Shown: positions 37,765 through 46,517 of the stretch, piece after piece
How positions within the stretch are numbered: position 1 is the stretch's first letter
Layout: each line of letters opens with the position of its first letter
NCBI RefSeq assembly: GCF_905120465.1
Contig: NZ_CAJHOF010000016.1
Coordinates: 1-46,605 of the forward strand
From: Campylobacter majalis
Lineage (GTDB): Bacteria; Campylobacterota; Campylobacteria; Campylobacterales; Campylobacteraceae
Direction: 5' to 3'
DNA: 46,605 bases
Position numbers and translations under genes: made by a program
The notes under the pieces: generated by a model
Databases searched by the model: none
What the model saw: the letters and a program-made list of their open reading frames with translations, nothing else
What the model was told of the DNA's origin: nothing

Positions 37765-38829
37765 TTAATTCCTATTTAAGCAATTTAAATCAGAAAAGGC
37801 TATTTGTAAGCGCTTAACCATACTCTCTTCGCCAGCTCTTAGCCATTTGCGTGGATCGTAGTATTTTTTATTTGGCTTATCATCGCCTTGTGGATTTCCA
37901 ATTTGTGCTTGTAAATATGCCCTATTTTTAGCCTCATACTCACGCACACCATCCCAAAATGCCCACTGAGTATCGGTATCAATGTTCATCTTAATTACGC
38001 CATAGCTAACAGCATCCTTAATATCGCTAAGCTCACTTCCACTTCCACCGTGAAATACAAAATTTACAGGTTTATTGCTTTTTGTGTTAAATTTCTTAGC
38101 AACAAATTCTTGCGAATTTTTCAAAATTTCAGGTCTTAGCACGACATTGCCTGGCTTATAAACACCATGAACGTTGCCAAATGAGGCTGCTATGCTAAAT
38201 TTATCACTAATCTTACTAAGTCTTTCATAAGCAAGAGCTACATCTTCTGGCTGAGTGTAAAGCAAGGCATTATCAACATTTGTATTATCCACGCCATCTT
38301 CCTCCCCACCAGTCACTCCAAGCTCAATCTCAAGGCTTATACCAAGCTCACTCATCCTAGCCAAATACATCTCACAAGTAGAGATATTTTGCTCTAAGCT
38401 CTCCTCGCTTAAATCAAGCATATGAGAGCTAAACAAAGCAACACCGTGAGTCTTTTTATACTCAGCTGAAGCAGCTATTAACTCATCAATCCACGGTAAT
38501 AATTTTCTAGCAGCATGATCTGTGTGAAGTATAACCGGCACACCGTAAGCTTTAGCTAGTAAATGAACGTGTTTTGCACCAGCAATAGCGCCCAGCACAT
38601 CGCCTTTTTCACACGATTTACCAGCATAAAATGCCGCTCCACCATTGCTAAATTGCACTATTACGGGTGATTTGGCAATCTTTGCTGCTTCTAGCACCGC
38701 GTTTATTGAATCACTCCCTACAACATTTACAGCAGGTATCGCAAACCCATTCTCTTTTGCATAAGTGTATAGTTTGCTAACATCATCACCGCTTAATACT
38801 CCAGCTTTTACTACGTCCAAAACACCCAT
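37765..38829 (-). CDS. fbaA: class II fructose-bisphosphate aldolase
   Basis: A zinc-dependent aldolase of glycolysis/gluconeogenesis, 354 residues. Motifs are FAIPAVNVVGSDSINAVLEA at the N-terminus, zinc ligand HTDHAA, a catalytic-region ELGVTGGEEDGVDN, FGNVHGVYKPGNV and phosphate-binding FHGGSGSELSD. Campylobacter lacks phosphofructokinase, so it mainly serves gluconeogenesis. It lies 11 bp after peb4, an order shared with C. jejuni (Cj0596-Cj0597, from memory). Confidence 0.96.
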   Translation of the reverse strand: MGVLDVVKAGVLSGDDVSKLYTYAKENGFAIPAVNVVGSDSINAVLEAAKIAKSPVIVQFSNGGAAFYAGKSCEKGDVLGAIAGAKHVHLLAKAYGVPVILHTDHAARKLLPWIDELIAASAEYKKTHGVALFSSHMLDLSEESLEQNISTCEMYLARMSELGISLEIELGVTGGEEDGVDNTNVDNALLYTQPEDVALAYERLSKISDKFSIAASFGNVHGVYKPGNVVLRPEILKNSQEFVAKKFNTKSNKPVNFVFHGGSGSELSDIKDAVSYGVIKMNIDTDTQWAFWDGVREYEAKNRAYLQAQIGNPQGDDKPNKKYYDPRKWLRAGEESMVKRLQIAFSDLNCLNRN

Positions 38830-38840
38830 AATCTCTCCTT

Positions 38841-39665
38841 TTACTTATACTCTACTTTCGCTTTTGTGCGTAAGCTTTGAGTTTTTTTCTGGATTACTTC
38901 TTGGAATTTTTGCATTTTTATTGTGTTTTCAACCTGAGGTTTTACTTCATTTAGTGGCACTAAACCTGCAGCTTTTAAATCCTCTTTTAGTATTATGTGA
39001 TAACCAAAATTTGACTTAACAGGAGTTTTTGAAACTTCGCCTTTTTTCATTGCAAATGCAGCATCAGCAAATGGCTTAACCATTTGGCTTTGTCCAAACC
39101 AACCTAGCTCTCCACCTTGCTGTGCAGAACCTTGATCTATTGATTTAGCAGCGGCGATTTCAGCAAATTTTTTAGTTAAAGCATCACCTTTTAAATTTTT
39201 TAATTCGTTTATAATGCTTTTAGCATCAGCCTCGTTTTCAACTAATATATGTCTAGCACGAACACTTGCTGGCTGATTAAACCTATCTTTATTTTCATCA
39301 TAAAAGCCTTTAATCTCAGCTTCACTCACTTTGATAGTATCAAAAATCTTTTTAAAGTAAAGCTCACCAGCAATGTTATCTTTAGCTAAATTTAATGCTT
39401 TTGAAAACTCTGGATCTTTTTCTATACCAGTAGAACGAGCCTCTTTTAAAAGTAGCTTTCTACCTACAACATCATCAATTAGACGCTTTTTTAGCTCATC
39501 ACTCATCTGAGCAATATCAACATGCTGTCCTGGCATAGCCTGAGCCAAGAATATCTGCAAATCTTCATCTGTGATGTTTTGTCCATCAACAGTCGCTACA
39601 ACAGCAGCATTTAGACTAATAGCAGCCACAGCACTAACAAGTGTAGAAAATAGAATTTTATTCAT
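38841..39665 (-). CDS. peb4: periplasmic peptidyl-prolyl isomerase PEB4/Cbf2
   Basis: A SurA/PrsA-like parvulin chaperone for outer-membrane proteins. From ATG 39665 (AAGGA upstream) it has a 20-residue signal peptide (NKILFSTLVSAVAAISLNA), an N-terminal chaperone region, and a PpiC rotamase domain with RARHILVENEADA, GGELGWFGQSQMVKPF and SNFGYHIILKED. The 274-residue length matches C. jejuni PEB4, a major antigen. A longer in-frame start at 39776 would cross the promoter and lack a signal peptide at its end. First gene of the peb4-fba-MotAB-like-PLP-hisD operon. Confidence 0.93.
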   Translation of the reverse strand: MNKILFSTLVSAVAAISLNAAVVATVDGQNITDEDLQIFLAQAMPGQHVDIAQMSDELKKRLIDDVVGRKLLLKEARSTGIEKDPEFSKALNLAKDNIAGELYFKKIFDTIKVSEAEIKGFYDENKDRFNQPASVRARHILVENEADAKSIINELKNLKGDALTKKFAEIAAAKSIDQGSAQQGGELGWFGQSQMVKPFADAAFAMKKGEVSKTPVKSNFGYHIILKEDLKAAGLVPLNEVKPQVENTIKMQKFQEVIQKKTQSLRTKAKVEYK

Positions 39666-39698
39666 AATAATCCTTAAAATTTTAATGTAAAAATGCAA

Positions 39699-39704
39699 AT
39701 TATA
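39699..39704 (-). promoter_or_regulatory. -10 box of the peb4 operon
   Basis: TATAAT on the minus strand (preceded by G) about 34 bp before the peb4 ATG; divergent from nth. Confidence 0.55.
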
Positions 39705-39739
39705 CATTAACTTTATAAAATTTTTGCTAAAATCGCAAA

Positions 39740-40375
39740 ATGACAAAAAAAGATAAAATTGCAACGATAAAATCAAGATTTTTACAAAACTACAAAAATG
39801 CCAAAAGTGAGCTGGTATGGCGTGATAATTTTGAACTAATAGTGTGCGTAATGCTCTCAGCTCAATGCACTGATAAGCGTGTAAATTTAATAACTCCTGA
39901 GCTATTTAAAGCATATCCAAACGCACATAAACTAGCAACAGCAAACCTAAGCACTATAAAAACACTAATAAACTCGTGCTCTTTTTTTAACAACAAAGCA
40001 CAAAATTTAATCAAAATGGCAAAAGCTGTAGTAAGCGAACATGGCGGAGAAATTCCACTACAAAAAGATAAACTTGTAGCCTTGGCTGGCGTTGGAGTAA
40101 AAACAGCTAACGTAGTGCTGCTTGAAGCAACTGGTGCAAACGTAATGGCGGTAGATACGCATGTATTTAGGGTTTCTCACAGACTTGGATTAAGTAGTGC
40201 TAGCACTCCAGAAGCAACCGAAAAAGATCTAGTAAAGACGTTTAAAACGGATCTTGGCAAGCTTCACCAAGCAATGGTTCTTTTTGGAAGATATACATGC
40301 AAAGCATTAAAACCACAGTGCAAAGAGTGCTTTTTGTTTGATTTGTGCAAAAGCAAAGATAAAGTAGCAATTTAA
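39740..40375 (+). CDS. nth: endonuclease III Nth
   Basis: A DNA glycosylase/AP lyase that removes oxidised pyrimidines. The 211-residue protein has the helix-hairpin-helix LAGVGVKTANVVLL with catalytic Lys121, the catalytic Asp139 in VMAVDTHVFRV, and a 4Fe-4S cluster with C187, C194, C197 and C203 in the usual 6-2-5 spacing. The ribosome site before the ATG is poor. It is divergent from peb4, as in C. jejuni. Confidence 0.96.
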   Translation: MTKKDKIATIKSRFLQNYKNAKSELVWRDNFELIVCVMLSAQCTDKRVNLITPELFKAYPNAHKLATANLSTIKTLINSCSFFNNKAQNLIKMAKAVVSEHGGEIPLQKDKLVALAGVGVKTANVVLLEATGANVMAVDTHVFRVSHRLGLSSASTPEATEKDLVKTFKTDLGKLHQAMVLFGRYTCKALKPQCKECFLFDLCKSKDKVAI

Positions 40376-41399
40376 CAAACAATATAAATTACTGCAAAAT
40401 TTAAAGCAATTTGATAGCAAACAAAAATACCTTAGCAAAGCCTCTATAAAAATTCTTTAATGCTATCGCTAAACAATAAAGATTTTATGATTTGTCAATT
40501 TTTACAAAGCATTAATAAAAAATAAATTATTTATAAATAACTTAAACTACTTTTGGATAAATTTAATATTTTAAAAACTACTTGACAATACCAAAAGTGC
40601 CATACTCTACACTATTTTACTTTACAATATGTCTTAATCGCTCTTTGGACTTTAGAAATTTTAAAACATCGTCTTGCAAGAGTTGCGTTTGTTTAAAATT
40701 CCCAAACCCAAAGAGCGAAGGTAGTAGCCAAAGCCAAGCAAAAGTATGTTTATTTAACGCTTTAAATTTTGTTTTTTAATTTCTTAAACAACAAATTTGT
40801 TCGTATTTTAATTATTTAAAATGTATAAATTTAGAAATGAAATTTTATTTATTTTGTTTGACTGTAACATCATGGTTAATAAAGTATTTTTTAAAAGCTA
40901 TAAGTGAAGCAAAATTTAAAATCAACAATAAAATTTACAAGCAACAAGATAATATATCAGGCAAAATCATGCTTAATTTTGCTGAAAATAAAAATATTTA
41001 AGCAAAAAATAATATAAATTTAATATTTTAAATTTGCTATTTAAAAACCCTTATCAATTTTAACAAATTCTACTTTCTTAGTATCTTTATAGACAATATT
41101 GATTTGCCAAAACTTACATTTTACAAAAAGATTAAAATTTTTACTAAAATATATCCATAATCACATCTGCAAATATCTTAAAAATTTCATCACAAAATAA
41201 TCAAAACATTTATAAACAAATCATAAATTTTTCAAGTTAAAAATAAAAAGCATCTTTGATAATAGGTAATCAAGTAAATAGATTTATTTTATTTATTATT
41301 AAGAATAAATTTAAAGTTTTAGTTGTGACAAAATAGCTTAAAATATGCCATTATTTAAAACTGCGTATTTTAAGCTAATATTAATATAAATTTTAGTTT
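40376..41399. other. 1-kb gene-free AT-rich segment
   Basis: No frame in it has family resemblance or a ribosome site. Apart from a 79-nt hairpin-forming repeat (40639-40717) it is very AT-rich with many short A/T runs. No terminator-like stem is obvious after nth or rho. It may be a decayed gene or contain small RNAs; I cannot tell. Confidence 0.55.
40639..40717 (+). repeat. imperfect 79-nt hairpin, dispersed repeat copy B
   Basis: The outer 10 bp pair perfectly (CGCTCTTTGG at 40639-40648 with its complement at 40708-40717). Inner AAATTTTAAAAC and GTTTAAAATT also pair. The left arm matches the repeat at 12271-12295, and the right arm with flank matches it in inverted orientation. Confidence 0.55.
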
Positions 41400-42752
41400 T
41401 TATTCATTTAAGATAGATAAGAGCTCTGCATTATCTTTTGTTTTTAGCATTTTAGCGTATAAAAACTTAAGTGCTTCGACATCTTCCATTGACGCAATCG
41501 CTGTGCGAATCGCCCAAATTTTTTGTAACTCATCAGGCTTTTGAAGCAGCTCTTCTTTTCTTGTGCCTGATTTTAAAACGCTAATAGCTGGATAAATTCT
41601 ACGATCTGAGATATTTCTATCAAGCACGACTTCACTATTTCCAGTGCCCTTAAACTCTTCAAATATTACCTCGTCCATCCTAGAGCCAGTGTCGATTAAC
41701 GCGGTTGCGATTATCGTTAGGCTTCCGCCATGCTCGATGTTTCTAGCTGCTCCAAAGAAGCGTTTTGGCTTGTGAAGTGCGTTTGCATCAACGCCGCCAG
41801 TTAGCACCTTGCCACTTGGCGGAGTTACGGTGTTATACGCCCTTGCAAGACGCGTGATACTATCAAGCAAGATGATGACATCCTTGCCCATTTCAACAAG
41901 GCGTTTTGCCTTCTCGATGACTAGCTCGGCAACCCTTACGTGATTAAGTGCTGGAAGATCAAAAGTCGAACTAAAGACCTCGCCCTTGACGCTTCTTTGC
42001 ATATCAGTTACCTCTTCTGGTCTTTCATCGACTAAAAGCACCATCAAATGTGCCTCTGGGTGATTTTTAGCGATACCGTGAGCTAGCTCTTTCATAAGCT
42101 CGGTCTTTCCGCTTCTTGGAGGAGCGACGATAAGCCCACGCTGCCCCTTACCAATAGGCGTAAATAAATCAAGCACACGCCCAGTTAGCTTCATCGCGTC
42201 ATACTCTAAATGTATCTTTTGAGTTGGAAAAAGTGGCGTTAGGTTATCAAAAAGTGGCCTCTCTTTTGCCTCTGCAAGCGGCATGTAATTGACTGCTTCT
42301 ATTTTTAAAAGTGCATAGTATTTTTCTTGATCTTTTGGTTCTCGTACTTGACCTGTGACTATATCACCAACACGAAGAGCAAATTTACGGATTTGCGAAT
42401 TTGAGACGTAAGAATCGTTTGAGCTATCGCTTAAGTTTGCATCAACTGAGCGTAAAAAGCCATAGCCTTCATTTGTAATCTCTAAAATTCCCGTAAATAG
42501 TATAAATCCACCCTGTTTCGTCTGCGTCTTTAAAATTTCAAATATCAAATCCTGACGGCGAAACTCACGTGGATTTTCCACGCCTACTGTGGTTGCGATT
42601 TGAACTAAATTTTCTAAATCTAGCGTTCTAAGCTCTTCTATTTTATGCCCATCTACTGGGATATGAGTGCGAGTTTGATTTGTTTGGCGTTTTTTGGAAT
42701 TTTGAGTTTCGGTTTGATTATTTTCTTTGATTTCACTGTTATTGTCTTGCAT
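41400..42752 (-). CDS. rho: transcription termination factor Rho
   Basis: The hexameric RNA helicase that ends transcription. From ATG 42752 (GAGG upstream) it is 450 residues: a polar N-terminal insert, the Rho N domain ([12 protein letters not shown]-like), a cold-shock RNA-binding fold with [13 protein letters not shown], then the RecA-type motor with P-loop [35 protein letters not shown]-loop [20 protein letters not shown] and the C-terminal [16 protein letters not shown]. An in-frame start at 42791 has no ribosome site. Confidence 0.97.
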   Translation of the reverse strand: MQDNNSEIKENNQTETQNSKKRQTNQTRTHIPVDGHKIEELRTLDLENLVQIATTVGVENPREFRRQDLIFEILKTQTKQGGFILFTGILEITNEGYGFLRSVDANLSDSSNDSYVSNSQIRKFALRVGDIVTGQVREPKDQEKYYALLKIEAVNYMPLAEAKERPLFDNLTPLFPTQKIHLEYDAMKLTGRVLDLFTPIGKGQRGLIVAPPRSGKTELMKELAHGIAKNHPEAHLMVLLVDERPEEVTDMQRSVKGEVFSSTFDLPALNHVRVAELVIEKAKRLVEMGKDVIILLDSITRLARAYNTVTPPSGKVLTGGVDANALHKPKRFFGAARNIEHGGSLTIIATALIDTGSRMDEVIFEEFKGTGNSEVVLDRNISDRRIYPAISVLKSGTRKEELLQKPDELQKIWAIRTAIASMEDVEALKFLYAKMLKTKDNAELLSILNE

Positions 42753-42830
42753 GAAGCCTCTTTTTGATATTAAAGTAAAAAAGATAATCAAAAAATTAAA
42801 ACTGATTAAAATTTTGAAAAAATCTGAAAG

Positions 42831-42907
42831 TGGCGCAGCGGACGGGGCTCGAACCCGCGACCTCCGCCGTGACAGGGCGGCATTCTAACCAACTGAACTA
42901 CCGCTGC
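42831..42907 (-). tRNA. tRNA-Asp (GTC), copy 1
   Basis: 77 nt including encoded CCA. The acceptor stem is GCAGCGG paired with CCGCTGC, the anticodon loop CTGTCAC gives GTC, and the T arm is standard (GGTTCGAGCC). Last gene of the tRNA array. Identical in sequence to the copy at 43210. Confidence 0.97.
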
Positions 42908-42946
42908 ACCTAAAATAAGTAAGCACTTAAACAAACTGCCTAAGTA

Positions 42947-43022
42947 TGGTGGTCGCTACAAGACTCGAACTTGTGACATCCACCTTGTAAGGGTGGCGCT
43001 CTACCAACTGAGCTAAGCGACC
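42947..43022 (-). tRNA. tRNA-Val (TAC), copy 1
   Basis: 76 nt with encoded CCA. Acceptor GGTCGCT, anticodon loop CTTACAA gives TAC, T loop TTCGAGT. Identical to the copy at 43378. Confidence 0.97.
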
Positions 43023-43033
43023 AAAATAAGATA

Positions 43034-43109
43034 TGGCGACCCTTAGAGGATTTGAACCTCTGTTTCTACACTGAGAAAGTAGAGTCCTGAGCCACTAGAC
43101 GAAAGGGTC
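43034..43109 (-). tRNA. tRNA-Glu (anticodon reads CTC)
   Basis: 76 nt with encoded CCA. Acceptor GACCCTT pairs fully with AAGGGTC; the D arm TCTAGTGGCTCAGGA and T arm are those of tRNA-Glu. By alignment to E. coli tRNA-Glu the anticodon loop is TTCTCAG, so the anticodon is CTC rather than the usual TTC, and the 31-39 pair is T-T. This is the only tRNA of the array present once. Confidence 0.85.
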
Positions 43110-43124
43110 ATAAACCCAAAAAAG

Positions 43125-43200
43125 TGGTGTCCTGTGTTGGATTCGAACCAACGGCCCCCTCATTAAAAGTGAGATGCTCTACCGGCTGAGCTAACAAGAC
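43125..43200 (-). tRNA. tRNA-Lys (TTT), copy 1
   Basis: 76 nt with encoded CCA. Anticodon loop CTTTTAA gives TTT; T arm GTTGGTTCGAATCCAAC. Identical to the copy at 43475. Confidence 0.97.
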
Positions 43201-43209
43201 AAAACTAAG

Positions 43210-43286
43210 TGGCGCAGCGGACGGGGCTCGAACCCGCGACCTCCGCCGTGACAGGGCGGCATTCTAACCAACTGAACTACCGCTGC
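43210..43286 (-). tRNA. tRNA-Asp (GTC), copy 2
   Basis: 77 nt, same sequence as the copy at 42831, including flanking GGT before the 5' end. Part of the duplicated Lys-Val-Asp unit. Confidence 0.97.
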
Positions 43287-43377
43287 ACCTAAAATTTAAG
43301 CTCTTTTGGTGCCTTAACACACAAAAAATAAGCACTTAATGGCAGCTAATCGCCAAAATTTTACAAATTAGCACAAA

Positions 43378-43453
43378 TGGTGGTCGCTACAAGACTCGAA
43401 CTTGTGACATCCACCTTGTAAGGGTGGCGCTCTACCAACTGAGCTAAGCGACC
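43378..43453 (-). tRNA. tRNA-Val (TAC), copy 2
   Basis: 76 nt, same sequence as the copy at 42947. The spacer to tRNA-Asp (about 90 bp) differs from the first unit. Confidence 0.97.
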
Positions 43454-43474
43454 ACTTGCTAATTCTAAGTAAAA

Positions 43475-43550
43475 TGGTGTCCTGTGTTGGATTCGAACCA
43501 ACGGCCCCCTCATTAAAAGTGAGATGCTCTACCGGCTGAGCTAACAAGAC
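43475..43550 (-). tRNA. tRNA-Lys (TTT), copy 2
   Basis: 76 nt, same sequence as the copy at 43125. It is first in the array, 22 bp downstream of the -10 box. Confidence 0.97.
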
Positions 43551-43572
43551 ATTACTTAAAAACGAAGTTGCG

Positions 43573-43601
43573 ATTATACAAAAAACAAATGTATTTGTCA
43601 A
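43573..43601 (-). promoter_or_regulatory. consensus promoter of the tRNA array
   Basis: TTGACA (43596-43601), exactly 17 bp, TATAAT (43573-43578) on the minus strand, followed by CGC, with A/T-rich DNA upstream. A textbook sigma70 promoter, fitting high-level stable-RNA transcription of all seven genes. Confidence 0.92.
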
Positions 43602-43702
43602 GACTTTATTTAAAAAATATAAATTTTATAAATAAATATCAAAATATGCTTGAATTTTTAAACAAAAATAAATTGGAACATATTAATGTTTATATTTAAT
43701 TT

Positions 43703-44520
43703 TTAACCCCAAAACAATCTAAAAGAATTTCCTCTTATCAATTTTAGTAAAACTTGATAGAGATTTTCTTTGTTGTTAAATCTAAATCCACACTCCTTTA
43801 AATGTAAAAGAAAACTCTCTCTTTTTATACTTTTAAACTTACTTAATCTATATTTATAATAACCCCAGAAATTCTCAATGCCATTGATATGGTTTTTGTC
43901 TTTTGCAAATTAATTTTACCCTATAATGAGCCTTAGCTCTGTTTGCTTGCAGTTGCAAGTGAAACAAATAATCTACCAAACCATCATAGGCTTTCCAAGT
44001 ATCACTAAAATTGTAGATTTTCCTAGCTTACTAAAATCACTTAAAATAAGCAATAGCTCATCAGCAGAGCATTTCTTAACTATTTGTGTATAGACCTTTT
44101 TGTCATATCAAAACTGGTTGTTTTCCACCAGCTCCTTTATCTCTTTTGCCACACACTCTTTTAGCTTTAAAGTGGCTTTTATCTATTTAAATTTCTCAAC
44201 CCAGTTTGCATTGTTTTTTACATTCTGTAAGCATTAAATTTCTTATTTTGAGAAATTTTTGTTTATACAATTGCGATAAATATTACAAATTTCAGCTATT
44301 TTTACAGCTTTTAAATCAAGGTTTTATAGCTACGAGCGAAGCGAAGTAGTTCTTGGAAAGCTACGAGCGAAGCGAAGTAGTTCTTGGAAAGCTACGAGCG
44401 AAGCGAAGTAGTTCTTGGAAAGCTACGAGCGAAGCGAAGTAGAAAACACTTTAAAATTTCACGAATTGTTTCTCTGAAATTCTGAAGCAATACATACCTA
44501 TTTTCATCGATATAATCATG
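43703..44520 (-). mobile_element. decayed IS1595-family (ISXO2-like) transposase
   Basis: Reading the minus strand in several frames gives pieces of a DDE transposase in the right order: RYVLLQNFRETIREILKCF, LDLKAVKIAEICNIYRN, DKSHFKAKRVCGKRDKGAGG, a KVYTQIVKKCSADELL-like stretch, TWKAYDGLVDY, then FAKDKNHINGIENFWGYYKY, RLSKFKSIKRESFLLHLKEC and GFRFNNKENLYQVLLKLI, ending at TAA 43703. Multiple frameshifts and stops make it inactive. No terminal inverted repeats were recognised. It sits next to the tRNA array. Confidence 0.82.
44329..44442. repeat. 31-bp tandem repeat, 3 full copies plus 21 bp
   Basis: Units begin at 44329, 44360, 44391 and 44422 (partial). Each starts GCTACGAGCGAAGCGAAGTA and continues GTTCTTGGAAA, with identical sequence and no spacers. 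The first 21 bp of each unit is flanked by CTAC/GTAG, a small potential hairpin. It is more GC-rich than its surroundings and interrupts the transposase remnant between its N-terminal piece and LDLKAVKIAEIC. Confidence 0.95.
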
Positions 44521-44737
44521 GTTAAAACCACTTTAAAGGTTTTTGATTTGTATTGGAGCTAAAATTTTTAAATTTAAAATAGAAATTTAAAGCAATTTCT
44601 TAATCATTTTTGCAAAGTCTCATGCTTGTCTTACATTGTATTAAAAATACTAAATTTCGTATTCTAATCAAACATAAAAACAAAAAGCTTTTATCCAAAT
44701 CCAAAATAAGGATAAAAGCTGATTTTAATTTATGGTT

Positions 44738-45607
44738 TTATCTAGCAAAAATGTGTATGAAATTTTTGCCGTTTTCGCGTGATGTGATATAGAAATTTCC
44801 GTCCTTTATAGCTATACCAGTCGCATCTGAAACCCCTGAAAAAACAAAGACTTCAACTATTTTTCTACTTTTAACGTCTAGTTTTAATATGCTTGAGTAT
44901 TGACGAGAAAGCAGATAAACAAACTCATCACTCGCATCAATGCCGGTAATATAATAATCGTTAATATCTCGCCCAGCTTTAATATCCAAAGCTTCATCAA
45001 AGCTTGGCACAAACTCGCTTGAAAGCATATTGTCACTATCACTAAAACTAGCTATACTCCAGCTTTGTTTGATATTATCAGGCACGGTAGCTATAAAAAA
45101 CTCATTATGAAATTTCGAATAATCCCAGCCCAAAATATACTGCTGTTTTGCCCTAACCGTATAATATCTATCTTTAAAATCAAGCGTAAAATTCTCATAT
45201 CCAGCATACAAATACCGCCATGCTAAATTTGCGTCATTATCGCTTTGCCCTGGCACATGTTTAAAAAAAGCATATGTTTTATTATAGCTCATTATGCCAA
45301 CCAAGCCATTGTAAAAGCACGAACTTACGCCATCTTCCATCTGTATAATCCAATCTTTTGTGCTTTTTAAATAAGCTTTTTGCTTAAACTCGCTATCAGT
45401 TTTAAACAACTCAAGCGATCTGGTTGAAAACAAAAACTCACCATCTTCATAATCAACCCCAGTAACCGCCCAAGTCGTATCAAGCATAAGCTCAGATTTT
45501 GAAATTTCAGACAAAACGCTTACATTATTTGTAGCACCTTTGTTAAAATCCAGCTCAAAGCAAAATGCAAAAGCAATCCCAAAAATCAATGATAAAATTT
45601 TTCTCAT
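44738..45607 (-). CDS. secreted propeller-like protein downstream of dsbI
   Basis: A 289-residue protein with a signal peptide (RKILSLIFGIAFAFCFELDF). The beta-rich body has spaced aromatic strand motifs such as TTWAVTGVDYEDGEFLFSTR and YITGIDASDEFVYLLSRQYS, followed by GIAIKDGNFYITSRENG, typical of a beta-propeller. As I recall, C. jejuni DsbI carries a C-terminal periplasmic propeller; here a comparable domain seems to be a separate gene 10 bp after the DsbB-like part. The start at 45607 has AAGGA upstream; a longer frame from 45673 would overlap dsbI. Confidence 0.65.
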   Translation of the reverse strand: MRKILSLIFGIAFAFCFELDFNKGATNNVSVLSEISKSELMLDTTWAVTGVDYEDGEFLFSTRSLELFKTDSEFKQKAYLKSTKDWIIQMEDGVSSCFYNGLVGIMSYNKTYAFFKHVPGQSDNDANLAWRYLYAGYENFTLDFKDRYYTVRAKQQYILGWDYSKFHNEFFIATVPDNIKQSWSIASFSDSDNMLSSEFVPSFDEALDIKAGRDINDYYITGIDASDEFVYLLSRQYSSILKLDVKSRKIVEVFVFSGVSDATGIAIKDGNFYITSRENGKNFIHIFAR

Positions 45608-45617
45608 TTTACATCCT

Positions 45618-46340
45618 TTACTCTGGCAAATATGGCAAATTTGGATTCCAGCTCTCTCTAAAATCCACTTCAAATCCGTCCCAGTGGTCTAACTCCCAAA
45701 ACCATTTATTAGGATCAGCACTCATGCGTGAAGGCGTCGCTGAAGCTAGATATGGTGGCGGTCCAGCTGTGATAAATGCTTGAATTAGATTAAGTGCCAT
45801 AATTAAAACAAATACAAATATGGCGATTTTGCCTACCAAAAAGCTTGGTAAAACAGCTCCGTATTCGCCGTTTTCACTTTTGTGCATTATCGAGCCAATA
45901 TTTTTACCTAAAAACAGTATAACTCCCAAAAATAAAAATACACAAAAATGCACTACAACAACCCAAAACTGAGTGTGAGCCCCTAAAATTTCTAACCCAA
46001 AACCCTGCCCTATATCAAGGTATCCACCATAAGTCCCATCAAGACTGTAGTGAGTAAAACCATCGTAAAGTCCAAGACAAGAAAGTAGTATAATCGCCAC
46101 TAAATATCGTGCCTTAAAGCCATATCTTACAATCAAAAGTGCAAAAAATGATATAGCAACCATGCAAAATCGCTCATGCCAACACATAATGCACGGACTA
46201 TCTCCCATGCCAAAACCAAGCACAACTACAGCTATACCAACCGGAAGCGCAACCAAAGCAAGTGCCGCTAAGGCAAAAAGGTTGAAAAAATAACGCTCAT
46301 CATCGCCCCAAGTGGCTGGTATTTTTCTATCATCACTCAT
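45618..46340 (-). CDS. dsbI: DsbI-type disulfide oxidoreductase (DsbB family)
   Basis: A 240-residue inner-membrane protein with about five hydrophobic segments. The first periplasmic loop carries the redox motif SPCIMCWHERF (Cys50/Cys53), as in DsbB. A second periplasmic Cys pair is not visible; the other cysteines lie in or next to membrane segments. The C-terminus (LDHWDGFEVDFRESWNPNLP) is periplasmic and ends without the propeller expected in C. jejuni DsbI. Excellent AGGAGG site. It follows dba by 9 bp. Confidence 0.85.
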   Translation of the reverse strand: MSDDRKIPATWGDDERYFFNLFALAALALVALPVGIAVVVLGFGMGDSPCIMCWHERFCMVAISFFALLIVRYGFKARYLVAIILLSCLGLYDGFTHYSLDGTYGGYLDIGQGFGLEILGAHTQFWVVVVHFCVFLFLGVILFLGKNIGSIMHKSENGEYGAVLPSFLVGKIAIFVFVLIMALNLIQAFITAGPPPYLASATPSRMSADPNKWFWELDHWDGFEVDFRESWNPNLPYLPE

Positions 46341-46349
46341 CTTTGCCTC

Positions 46350-46517
46350 CTAAAAATTTCCCATAGGCACAACTGTAAATTTATTTACATATGCCATCAT
46401 GATGACAAGTATAGCAACCCCAGCCATGCCAAAGCCCACAACTAAGCCATTTTTTTCTGGCTTTAGCCATAAAAATAAACCAGCGATAAAAAACATCGCC
46501 ACCATTAGAAATTCCAT
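46350..46517 (-). CDS. dba: small membrane protein Dba
   Basis: A 55-residue protein: MEFLMVAMFFIAGLFLWLKP, a short loop, then GFGMAGVAILVIMMAYVN. It therefore has two hydrophobic helices and ends VVPMGNF. Size, topology and position directly before dsbI match Dba of C. jejuni, needed for DsbI function. AAAGGA lies upstream of the ATG. The promoter should lie in the last 80 bp of the window, where only AT-rich sequence is seen. Confidence 0.8.
   Translation of the reverse strand: MEFLMVAMFFIAGLFLWLKPEKNGLVVGFGMAGVAILVIMMAYVNKFTVVPMGNF

Noticed and set aside
39666-39776. N-terminal extension of PEB4
   Set aside because: It spans the promoter; the internal ATG at 39665 has AAGGA and begins a proper signal peptide.
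40582-40779. 65-codon open frame in the nth-rho gap
   Set aside because: No ribosome site, no recognisable motif, and it overlaps the hairpin repeat; treated as non-coding.
41280-41400. Terminator or attenuator downstream of rho
   Set aside because: Only AT-rich direct words were found; no stem with more than a few consecutive pairs.
43368-43601. 77-codon open frame over the tRNA array
   Set aside because: It is composed of tRNA sequence read on the minus strand; no ribosome site or family resemblance.
44329-44442. CRISPR-like array
   Set aside because: The repeats follow each other without spacers and are all identical; no cas genes are present. This is a plain tandem repeat.
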